A DNA stretch of 64,000 bases, from the NCBI RefSeq assembly GCF_002159645.1, contig NZ_NFJB01000001.1, positions 1-64,000 on the forward strand, read 5' to 3'. The stretch is from Parabacteroides sp. An277. GTDB taxonomy: Bacteria > Bacteroidota > Bacteroidia > Bacteroidales > Tannerellaceae. Below, in pieces: positions 10,301-16,393 of the stretch; the stretch's first letter is position 1; each line of letters opens with the position of its first letter. The translations under genes were made by a program, and so were the position numbers. The notes below the pieces were generated by a model. The model saw only the letters and a list, made by a program, of their open reading frames with translations, was not told where the DNA came from and ran no database searches.

Positions 10301-10485
10301 AGCAACATCCTGACAGCAAGCCCGCGCAGTGGTGCGCTGCCGTCTATCGGGGCGATTGGAACGCGGCGGAACGCCTCCTTGAAGAGCGAAACAACCCGAC
10401 GGACACGACCCCCTGGGAAACCGGCTACCGGGATACTGATTTCGATTTAATCGCCCGTTTAGCTGCTCAATTGGAGCAAAAGTAA
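7321..10485 (+). CDS. Secreted DUF5107 and TPR-repeat protein
   Basis: A 1054-residue protein with a signal peptide ending MWAQQ. Residues about 35-330 match the DUF5107 type, a galactose-mutarotase-like sandwich (EVGGKIWGAVDKTTGKEFVY, GGIEFNFG, the H-rich stretch GVYWHGEDFGSIHHADF). From about residue 460 to the end it is a run of TPR-like helical pairs with alternating A/L/Y positions (for example LVRLASLYYREGRYAESLAL). DUF5107 proteins accompany carbohydrate utilisation genes in Bacteroidetes; the biochemical role is not established. The gap to the preceding glycoside-hydrolase-like gene is only a hairpin array, so joint expression is likely. Confidence 0.82.
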   Translation: MKRVLIISYCMACLANPMWAQQATIQEQPRVMTSYPFSDPNPVATPSNLYYPYFRFDGFAAKGVQKEWKTVVLENDYIRLSLFPEVGGKIWGAVDKTTGKEFVYDNSVAKFRDIAMRGPWTSGGIEFNFGIIGHAPSSSTPVDYLVKEKADGSVSCYIFSYEWVTRTAWTVEVNLPKDKGYFTTHTTWYNQSSLDQPYYQWMNAGYPVGKEAQFCYPGNRGIGHGGEVFAFPVDEQGRDIGWYEKNNFGGSKSYHILGYYNDYYGVYWHGEDFGSIHHADFDEKLGMKIFLWGLSREGAIWEDLLTDTDGQYIELQSGRMFNQPASGSGYTPYKHFAFAPQMTDEWTEYWYPVKGIQGVSKASRIGALHVTREAGNLKLAFSPLETLSTEVKLYNDGKLVETLPLSTKVLEPVYLTAPSIPEGKLKIIIGDDQLVYSDNPEDYQLKRPTTLPEDFDWDSAFGLYTEGEQWMNQKVLDKAERCLKASLEKEPCFAPALVRLASLYYREGRYAESLALSKKALAMDTYDGEANYLYALANRALGHLTEAKAAFSIASFSAEVRTAAYEQLGELFALEKDWKRVLHYAEKALTYNAMNLDARQLLAVAYRYLGDTEKAAEQIGQVLADLPLYHPVRFEQAWLEGRRTPEQLASFSSLIRNELPQETYLELAGWYERIGLADEALALLACAGDYPVALYRAAYLWHQQGREEKALAVLEQANAASPDFVFPFRPESMAALQWAAGASPSWKVDYYQGLILWANHQPAEALAKLEACAPTDYAPFYLSRAQLKQGAARLADLQRAEQINASWRVGLALLNEYTAAKDWQQAVETGKRYAKKYPHNYYIGLKYANALCEAGQYKACIALLDKLEVLPNEGAYAGRAIYRAANLFQAMEQIAKKQYRSAAKSIEASKEWPENLGVGKPYDDQIDTRVEDYLEAKVYAGKGNDVKAKELFGKVAQEAKKSFRFMSAELLSALSLRALGRTTEADAMVAAWTEQHPDSKPAQWCAAVYRGDWNAAERLLEERNNPTDTTPWETGYRDTDFDLIARLAAQLEQK

Positions 10486-10574
10486 GGAATTTCTTTAGGG
10501 AAATTTGCCCGCTGAACTTCAGGAAGGGAATTGCAGTTATTTTTTAGGTTGAAAAATGGATAGCGAAGGGAAAA

Positions 10575-11828
10575 ATGACAGAAGATGTATTGAAAAAGTT
10601 GCAGATATTGGCGGAGTCGGCGAAATACGATGTCTCGTGCGCGTCGAGCGGTACGTCGCGTTCGCATCGGGCGGGCATGACAGGCAGCGCGGCGGGGTGG
10701 GGTATTTGCCATAGCTTCGCGGAGGACGGGCGTTGCATTTCGCTCCTGAAAATCATGCTCACGAACTATTGCCAATATGATTGCGCCTATTGCATCAACC
10801 GGGTGAGCAACGACATCCCGCGCGCCACGCTTTCGGTCCGCGAGCTGGTGGAGCTGACGATGGAGTTCTACCGCCGCAACTACATCGAGGGGTTGTTCCT
10901 TTCGTCGGGCGTGGTGCGCAACCCAGACTATACGATGGAACGGCTCGTGCGGGTGGCGAAAGACCTGCGCACGGTGCATCGCTTCAACGGCTATATCCAC
11001 CTGAAGAGCATCCCAGGGGCGAGCCGCGAGCTGGTGGACGAGGCCGGCCGCTATGCAGACCGCCTGAGCGTGAATATCGAGATTCCCAACGAGGCAAGCC
11101 TCAAGCTCCTTGCCCCCGACAAAGACTTCCAGCAGGTATTCACGCCGATGCGCTACATCCAGCAGGGCGTCTTGCAGCAGGCAGAGGAGCGGAAACGGTT
11201 CCGACACGCGCCGCGGTTCGCTCCGGCGGGGCAGAGCACGCAGATGATAGTCGGCGCGACGGCCGACACAGACCGCGACATCCTCCGCCTCTCCTCCGCG
11301 CTCTACCGCCGTCCGACGATGAAGCGCGTCTACTATTCCGGCTACATACACGTCAATACCTACGACACGCGCCTCCCGGCCGTCCGCCAGGTGCCGCTTG
11401 TGCGCGAGAACCGGCTCTACCAGGCAGATTGGCTGCTCCGCTTCTATTCCTTTCAGGTGGAAGAAATTGTAGACGACGCTACGCCGAACCTCGACCTCGA
11501 AATCGACCCGAAACTGGCGTGGGCCTTGCGCCACCCGGAGGTATTCCCGGTGGACGTGAACCGCGCGGACTACGAGCAGTTGCTCCGCGTGCCGGGCATC
11601 GGGGTCAAATCCGCAAAGATGATTATCGTCTCGCGCCGATTCGCCCCGCTCACTTCCGAGCAACTGAAGAAGATAGGCGTGGTGATGAAGAAGGCGCGTT
11701 ACTTCATCACCTGCCGGGAACTTCCCTTCCAGACGATACACGAACTCTCGCCGCTCGGCGTGCGGAAGCTGCTGACATCCCGAAAACGGGACGACGGCCG
11801 GCAATTAACCATCCCATTCGGGGAGTGA
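10575..11828 (+). CDS. Radical SAM protein of the putative DNA-repair pair (TIGR03916 type)
   Basis: 417 residues. The radical SAM cysteines are C66, C70 and C73 in NYCQYDCAYC. The C-terminal part carries a helix-hairpin-helix DNA-binding motif, LLRVPGIGVKSAKMII, as in known members of this family. These proteins are annotated as putative DNA modification/repair radical SAM enzymes and are nearly always next to a DUF4130 protein or a uracil-DNA-glycosylase-like protein, as here (five-base gap). The reaction is unknown; repair of a photoproduct or modified base is the usual guess. The start at 10575 is the first ATG before the conserved N-terminus. Confidence 0.9.
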   Translation: MTEDVLKKLQILAESAKYDVSCASSGTSRSHRAGMTGSAAGWGICHSFAEDGRCISLLKIMLTNYCQYDCAYCINRVSNDIPRATLSVRELVELTMEFYRRNYIEGLFLSSGVVRNPDYTMERLVRVAKDLRTVHRFNGYIHLKSIPGASRELVDEAGRYADRLSVNIEIPNEASLKLLAPDKDFQQVFTPMRYIQQGVLQQAEERKRFRHAPRFAPAGQSTQMIVGATADTDRDILRLSSALYRRPTMKRVYYSGYIHVNTYDTRLPAVRQVPLVRENRLYQADWLLRFYSFQVEEIVDDATPNLDLEIDPKLAWALRHPEVFPVDVNRADYEQLLRVPGIGVKSAKMIIVSRRFAPLTSEQLKKIGVVMKKARYFITCRELPFQTIHELSPLGVRKLLTSRKRDDGRQLTIPFGE

Positions 11829-11833
11829 CGGAG

Positions 11834-12604
11834 ATGGCGTGCGTGTTCCGATACGACAAAACGTTCGAAGGGCTTCTGACCTGCCTCTTCCATGCCTACA
11901 ACCGGCGGCAATTCCCCGAAAGGCTCTTGAGCGCGGAGGAACCGGCCGGGTTATTCGACGACGAGGTGCTGGAGGTCACGACCGACGCCGCTCTCGCCGA
12001 GCGGGTATGGAACGGAGCGGCGCGACTCGTGAAAGGGGAATTCCTGCGGGGAATTACGTCGTGCTGGCTCTCCGAACTTCCCGGCGTGGACGAGCTGCTC
12101 TTCCGCTACCTGCGCAAACTCTTCGACACGAAAGGAAAGAACGTCTATAATCTCGCCGACCCCGATGTGCTGGAATGCTCGAAGATATGGAAGAAGGTGA
12201 GCAGTGAATGCAGCCGCGTCATCCAATTCACCCGCTTCCAGAAGACAGCCGACGGTATTTATTTTTCCGCCCTCGCCCCTATATATAATGTATATCCGCT
12301 CGCCCTGCATTATTTCACCGACCGTTTCGCCGACCAAACGTGGCTCGTCTATGATGCCCGCCGCGCCTACGGCTATTACTATGATGGAAAGGGAAAGGTA
12401 GAAGAGGTCCGGTTCGCGGAAACCCTCACGCCGCATCTTCCCCAAGAAAAACTGGCCGCAGGCGAGGAGCTCTACCAGCAGCTCTGGCAGTCCTATTTCA
12501 AGAGCATCGCGATTAAAGAACGCTTGAACCTGCGCCTGCATCGACAGCAACTTCCCGCCCGATTTTGGCCCTATTTGACCGAGAAACGGCACAATCATTC
12601 CTAA
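11834..12604 (+). CDS. DUF4130 protein, partner of the radical SAM enzyme (TIGR03915 type)
   Basis: 256 residues starting MACVFRYDKTFEGLLTCLFHAY, continuing to the stop at 12602. Recognisable features of the family are the start VFRYDKTFEGLL, the central NVYNLADPDVL, the RVIQFTRFQ segment and the later FADQTWLVYDARRAYGYYYD. The family is related to the partner domain fused to some uracil-DNA-glycosylase-like proteins. It starts five bases after the radical SAM gene, so the two are translationally linked and probably act as one repair or nucleotide-modification unit. Function is uncharacterised. Confidence 0.88.
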   Translation: MACVFRYDKTFEGLLTCLFHAYNRRQFPERLLSAEEPAGLFDDEVLEVTTDAALAERVWNGAARLVKGEFLRGITSCWLSELPGVDELLFRYLRKLFDTKGKNVYNLADPDVLECSKIWKKVSSECSRVIQFTRFQKTADGIYFSALAPIYNVYPLALHYFTDRFADQTWLVYDARRAYGYYYDGKGKVEEVRFAETLTPHLPQEKLAAGEELYQQLWQSYFKSIAIKERLNLRLHRQQLPARFWPYLTEKRHNHS

Positions 12605-12610
12605 AATTCC

Positions 12611-12618
12611 GTACCTTT
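12611..12618 (+). promoter_or_regulatory. Bacteroidetes -7 element (TACCTTTG)
   Basis: TACCTTTG lies about 30 bases before the DUF4250 start codon, matching the TAnnTTTG consensus. No clear -33 TTTG is seen at 19-21 bp, so strength is uncertain. Confidence 0.5.
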
Positions 12619-12648
12619 GCGCCGTAATTTGATAAAGAATAAATAATT

Positions 12649-12828
12649 ATGATGGAATTACCTAATGACCCGATGATGTTGTTCAGCTTCGTTAATACGA
12701 AACTGCGCGACAATTACGCGTCGCTCGACGCGCTTTGTGATGATTTACACGTGAATAAAAGCACGCTCGTACAGAAACTGCAAGCGGCCGGATTCGAATA
12801 TAATCCGAGCCAGAATAAATTTTGGTGA
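12649..12828 (+). CDS. Small DUF4250 family protein
   Basis: A 59-residue protein starting MMELPNDPMMLFSFVNTK and ending NPSQNKFW. The conserved phrases LPNDP, LLSFVNTKLRD, a helix-turn-helix-like DALCDDLHVNKSTLVQKL and YNPSQNKF mark the DUF4250 family of short proteins found in gut Firmicutes and Bacteroidetes. The middle looks like a small HTH, so nucleic-acid binding is possible but unproven. It has its own -7 promoter element upstream. Confidence 0.88.
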   Translation: MMELPNDPMMLFSFVNTKLRDNYASLDALCDDLHVNKSTLVQKLQAAGFEYNPSQNKFW

Positions 12829-12855
12829 TATTACTTGCATTTTGTAAGCAAAACG

Positions 12856-12886
12856 CTTGTTATTCTCAGACGAATCACTACCTTTG
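12856..12886 (+). promoter_or_regulatory. Promoter of the first GDH gene
   Basis: CTTG at 12856-12859 and TACCTTTG at 12879-12886 are separated by 19 bp, a near-ideal Bacteroidetes sigma-ABfr promoter. The start codon is at 12917, giving a leader of roughly 25 bases. Confidence 0.8.
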
Positions 12887-12916
12887 CAGACATAATGTTA
12901 AACTTAAATAGTATAC

Positions 12917-14254
12917 ATGATGAAGACAGAAGCTATTTTAGCCGCTTTGGAAGCGAAGCATCCGGGCGAGAAAGAGTATTTACAAGCCGTTAAGGAAGTC
13001 CTTTTATCGATTGAAGAGGTGTATAACGAACATCCTGAGTTCGAAAAGGCAAAAATAATAGAACGGTTGGTCGAACCGGACCGTATTTTTACGTTCCGTG
13101 TGCCTTGGGTGGATGACCGGGGTGAAATCCAAGTTAACTTAGGATATCGTGTTCAATTTAACAACGCGATCGGCCCGTACAAAGGTGGATTGCGGTTCCA
13201 TCCATCTGTCAATCTTTCCATTTTGAAATTCTTGGGTTTTGAACAGACGTTTAAGAATGCGCTGACGACGCTCCCGATGGGCGGCGCGAAAGGCGGTTCC
13301 GACTTTGCTCCTCGAGGAAAGAGCGATGCGGAAATCATGCGTTTCTGCCAGGCTTTCATGTTGGAGTTATGGCGTAACGTAGGACCGGATACAGATGTGC
13401 CGGCTGGCGATATCGGTGTAGGCGGACGTGAGATTGGGTATTTGTTTGGCATGTATAAGAAACTGAAACGGGAACATACGGGTACCTTCACAGGCAAAGG
13501 TTTGGAATATGGAGGTTCTATCCTTCGTCCGGAAGCAACAGGTTTTGGCGCGTTGTATTTTGTACACCAGATGTTGGACGAACATGGTATCGATATCAAG
13601 GGAAAGACAGTGGCTATCTCGGGTTTCGGAAACGTAGCTTGGGGCGCAGCGACAAAAGCGACGCAATTGGGCGCGAAGGTAGTGACGATTTCTGGCCCGG
13701 ATGGTTATGTGTACGATCCGGAAGGTATCTCAGGAGAGAAAATTGATTATATGTTGGAATTGCGTGCATCGGGCAACGATGTGGTTGAGCCTTATGTCGA
13801 GGAGTTCCCGAACGCTACATTCTACGCGGGTCGCAAACCGTGGGAACAGAAGGTAGACATCGCGCTTCCGTGTGCGACCCAAAACGAGTTGGATGCCGAC
13901 GATGCGCAAAAGTTGATAGATAACCATACCTTGTGTGTGGCTGAGGTTTCCAATATGGGATGTACGGCTGAGGCTGTGGATCTCTTCATTGCCCATCGCC
14001 AACTCTTTGCGCCGGGCAAGGCAGTGAATGCGGGTGGCGTAGCTACTTCCGGCCTGGAAATGACGCAGAATGCCATGCATATTTCTTGGTCTGCTGCTGA
14101 GGTGGATGCTCGTTTGCATCAGATTATGAGCGATATTCACGGACAGTGCGTGGCACATGGCAAGGAAGGTGATTATGTGAACTATGTGAAAGGTGCTAAT
14201 ATCGCCGGGTTCATGAAAGTGGCACGGGCGATGATGGCGCAAGGCATTGTCTGA
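12917..14254 (+). CDS. gdhB: Glutamate dehydrogenase, NAD-type hexameric
   Basis: 445 residues of the 50-kDa hexameric GDH family, converting glutamate and 2-oxoglutarate plus ammonia. The catalytic lysine sits in LPMGGAKGGSDF and the catalytic aspartate in VPAGDIGVGG. The dinucleotide fold reads SGFGNVAWGAA followed by TISGPDGYVYDPEG. This is nearly the same as I recall for the NAD-specific Clostridium symbiosum enzyme and differs from the SDSDGY motif of the second GDH at 20315. I infer NAD preference and a catabolic role. A good promoter lies upstream and a hairpin terminator downstream. Confidence 0.93.
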   Translation: MMKTEAILAALEAKHPGEKEYLQAVKEVLLSIEEVYNEHPEFEKAKIIERLVEPDRIFTFRVPWVDDRGEIQVNLGYRVQFNNAIGPYKGGLRFHPSVNLSILKFLGFEQTFKNALTTLPMGGAKGGSDFAPRGKSDAEIMRFCQAFMLELWRNVGPDTDVPAGDIGVGGREIGYLFGMYKKLKREHTGTFTGKGLEYGGSILRPEATGFGALYFVHQMLDEHGIDIKGKTVAISGFGNVAWGAATKATQLGAKVVTISGPDGYVYDPEGISGEKIDYMLELRASGNDVVEPYVEEFPNATFYAGRKPWEQKVDIALPCATQNELDADDAQKLIDNHTLCVAEVSNMGCTAEAVDLFIAHRQLFAPGKAVNAGGVATSGLEMTQNAMHISWSAAEVDARLHQIMSDIHGQCVAHGKEGDYVNYVKGANIAGFMKVARAMMAQGIV

Positions 14255-14322
14255 TGTCTTTCCCTACAAAAATGCTGGGTTAGTCTGCTAAACCAGGTAA
14301 AGTAAATGATAAGATGAATAAA

Positions 14323-14355
14323 AGAAGGTGTGTCGTAATGCACGATGCACCTTCT
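14323..14355 (+). terminator. Hairpin terminator after GDH
   Basis: AGAAGGTG and CACCTTCT pair as an 8-bp stem and are followed by TTT. The arm phrase GAAGGTGTGTCGTAATG recurs as GAGGGTGTGTCGTAGTG at 14766, so this may be one member of a local repeat family. Confidence 0.65.
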
Positions 14356-14450
14356 TTTCAGTTACTTTCTGATAACATTTTCTTATTTATGATACACCCT
14401 CTTTTTTGTTTTTGTGCCTTTCTGCATAAACCCATAAGACTTACATTGGC

Positions 14451-14756
14451 GATTGCAAACCTCCTGCAATTTGCAGCAACCTTACAATTCCGATTGTAAA
14501 CCTCCTACAATTTGCAGCAACCTTACAATTCCGATTGCAAACCTCCTACAATTTGCAGCAACCTTACAATTCCGATTGCAAACCTTCCGCAAGTTTGCAG
14601 CAACTTTACAATTCCGATTGCAAACCTCCTACAATTTGCAGCAACCTTACAATTCCGATTGCAAACTTCCTGCAAGCTGCAGCAACCTTGCAATCCCGAT
14701 TGCAGACTTCCTGCAATTTGCGGCGACCTTACAATTCCGATTGCAAACCTCCTTTA
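14451..14756. repeat. 41-bp tandem array R4 (8 units)
   Basis: GATTGCAAAC or a close variant recurs at 14451, 14492, 14533, 14574, 14616, 14657, 14698 and 14739; seven steps, six of 41 bp and one of 42 caused by one inserted base. The other shared cores are GCAGCAACC and TTACAATTCC. The array is bracketed by perfect 12-bp inverted repeats at 14394-14405 and 14762-14773 (ACACCCTCTTTT). It lies between convergent genes. Open frames through it are a repeat artefact. Confidence 0.95.
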
Positions 14757-14791
14757 TCTACAAAAGAGGGTGTGTCGTAGTGGATATATAG

Positions 14792-14908
14792 CACGCAGAA
14801 AAACGCGGACTAAAGCGCAGATGACCACAGATTTTTATTTTTTGCGATACATATCGCATAGCCATAAAAGAATCTGCGGTCATCCTTTAGTCTGCGTTTT
14901 TCTGCGTC
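14792..14908. repeat. Dispersed GCAGA hairpin element, copy A
   Basis: A long inverted repeat: arms at about 14792-14837 and 14871-14908 share CGCAGAAAAACGC, GACTAAAG and GATGACC in mirror order. The loop has ATATCGCATAGCCAT, which recurs almost unchanged in copy B (28014-28135). The flank CGTCCCATTT-CTATTTC is also shared with copy B, so the two are related elements and not chance hairpins. Confidence 0.9.
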
Positions 14909-14965
14909 CCATTTCCTATTTCAACGCACTTTCTCTTTATCTTTTTCTGCTTTTTCAAAAAAAAC

Positions 14966-14998
14966 GAGGCTGCACCTATTTCGACACAGCCTCTTTTT
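14966..14998 (-). terminator. Terminator between convergent genes
   Basis: GAGGCTG (14966-14972) pairs with CAGCCTC (14987-14993). On the minus strand the stem is followed by a run of T, and on the plus strand by TTTTT, so it can stop transcription from both sides. The flavin reductase stop is only about ten bases away. Confidence 0.75.
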
Positions 14999-15007
14999 AC
15001 GAATTTA

Positions 15008-15568
15008 CTATTTGAGTAGCTTTCCGTCGGCGAATGCATTACCTACTTTTTCGCCAATCTTCAGGTAGGTGTTGTTGAAGGGGTCGAAGCAGATAGGTGC
15101 GACTTTGGCGGGGTCTACCTGGCCATGCTCGTTCAACGCCCGTTCGTCTACGCTGACATTGACGATTTCGCCCCGCAGGATGCAGGTCTCTGGATTGTAG
15201 TCTTTCAACCGGCATTCGAGGGCAACGGCCAGTTCGTCGATAAGCGGTGCGTCTACGAAACTGGATTTCGTCGCATGGAATCCGGCTTTCGTAAACTTGT
15301 CTTCTACGTGATTGCCTGACACGATGCCTACATAGTCGCAAGCGATTACATGTGCCGCATCGGCCATGCTGACGGTAAAAGCTTTCCGTTTCAAGATGTT
15401 TTTTACGGTCTTATGTCCTTCGCTTAGGCACATGCTGATTTCGTTCATTTCACTGATGCCACCCCAGGCTGCGTTCATCGCATTGGGAATTCCGTTTTCG
15501 TCGTAGGCCGCAATAATCAGCACCGGTTGCGGGTAACTGAGCGGTTTAGCTCCAAAATTCTTTCTCAT
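15008..15568 (-). CDS. Flavin reductase family protein (FMN-binding split barrel)
   Basis: 186 residues, cytosolic. The sequence runs YPQPVLIIAAYDENGIPNAM, then the WGG turn, then KNILKRKAFTVSMAD and CDYVGIVSGNHVEDKF, which is the layout of the flavin-reductase-like FMN-binding split barrel. Such proteins bind FMN and move electrons from NAD(P)H or other donors; the physiological acceptor is unknown. The gene starts 22 bases after the stop of an exported flavodoxin gene on the same strand, so the two flavoproteins are probably made together. Confidence 0.85.
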   Translation of the reverse strand: MRKNFGAKPLSYPQPVLIIAAYDENGIPNAMNAAWGGISEMNEISMCLSEGHKTVKNILKRKAFTVSMADAAHVIACDYVGIVSGNHVEDKFTKAGFHATKSSFVDAPLIDELAVALECRLKDYNPETCILRGEIVNVSVDERALNEHGQVDPAKVAPICFDPFNNTYLKIGEKVGNAFADGKLLK

Positions 15569-15589
15569 ATTTATATAATGTATAGTAAG

Positions 15590-16135
15590 TTATTTTTGTA
15601 TCCAGTTTGAAATGTCAGATGGTGTAGCTCCGTTGAGGAGTTTCCCTTGTTGCCAATGAATGGACGGGTACGTCTTCTTTAGTTCTTGGACGGAGTGGGA
15701 GATACTGCTTCCGCCTGAAGTAGCAAAAGGAATGACCGTTTTCCCCGCGAAGTCCTGACTTTCAATAAACGAATTGATGATACGCGGTGCTTGGTCCCAC
15801 CAGATAGGATAACCTAAGTAAATCGTCGTGTAATCCGCCCAGTTAGGTACGCTTCCGTCCAGTTCCGGGCGAGCCTTCGCGTCGTTCATTTCCACGCTCG
15901 AACGAGAGGATTTGTTATGCCAGTCCAAGTCTGCTGAGGTGTAGGCTTTTGCGGGCTGTATTTTATACAAATCTGCTTGGGTCGCGGTTGAAATCAATTT
16001 CGCTACCCGTTCCGTATTTCCCGTGGCAGAGAAATAAACTACTAATGTTTTACCTTTCATGGCTTCTGTTTTTTGTGCGGTCGCTGCGAAACAAACCAGC
16101 AGGGCGGCCGCGATGAATAATACAAATCGTTTCAT
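15590..16135 (-). CDS. Flavodoxin with export signal
   Basis: 181 residues. Residues 1-20 form a signal peptide (hydrophobic core LFIAAALLVCFAA, cut after ATAQ). The flavodoxin fold follows: VVYFSATGNTERVA is the FMN phosphate loop, then IYLGYPIWWDQAP and FATSGGSSI. Ordinary flavodoxins are cytosolic, so the signal peptide implies a periplasmic or lipid-free envelope role. If translation began at the internal ATG (MKGKTLVVYF) the protein would be cytosolic, but the in-frame signal sequence is too good to be chance. It is cotranscribed with a flavin reductase. Confidence 0.87.
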   Translation of the reverse strand: MKRFVLFIAAALLVCFAATAQKTEAMKGKTLVVYFSATGNTERVAKLISTATQADLYKIQPAKAYTSADLDWHNKSSRSSVEMNDAKARPELDGSVPNWADYTTIYLGYPIWWDQAPRIINSFIESQDFAGKTVIPFATSGGSSISHSVQELKKTYPSIHWQQGKLLNGATPSDISNWIQK

Positions 16136-16322
16136 ATCTTATATGTTTTAATTTATTTACGCCGTAAAAATAGATATGAATCCGGAAAGAAATACTACCC
16201 AAATTACGGATATTTGATTGAATCGGTGGTTTCGGACAATGACCGAGAGTGTCGCTAGTATCCAAGGAAGGATTCGTATCGGGTACGAAAATGGGATGCT
16301 TGCGGGGAAAGTCCTGTCGTAG

Positions 16323-16353
16323 TTGTTCATTTCAAATATAATGACTACTTTTG
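16323..16353 (+). promoter_or_regulatory. ileS promoter
   Basis: TTG at 16323-16325 and TACTTTTG at 16346-16353 are 20 bp apart. The start codon is at 16394. The remainder of the 258-bp gap 16136-16393 shows no repeat array and no other feature; it is the only clear exception among gaps over 200 bp. Confidence 0.75.
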
Positions 16354-16393
16354 CACGGTTTTTAATAGCTAAATAAATTAACATCCAAAATAT

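Noticed and set aside
10781-11833. 607-residue frame covering the radical SAM gene and DUF4130
   Set aside because: Its first 350 residues are Arg/Pro-rich and lie out of frame over the clear radical SAM gene. Only the part from 11834 is real.
14451-14756. Possible CRISPR arrays (this and the other tandem arrays)
   Set aside because: The whole unit repeats; there are no unique spacers, and no cas genes lie in the window.
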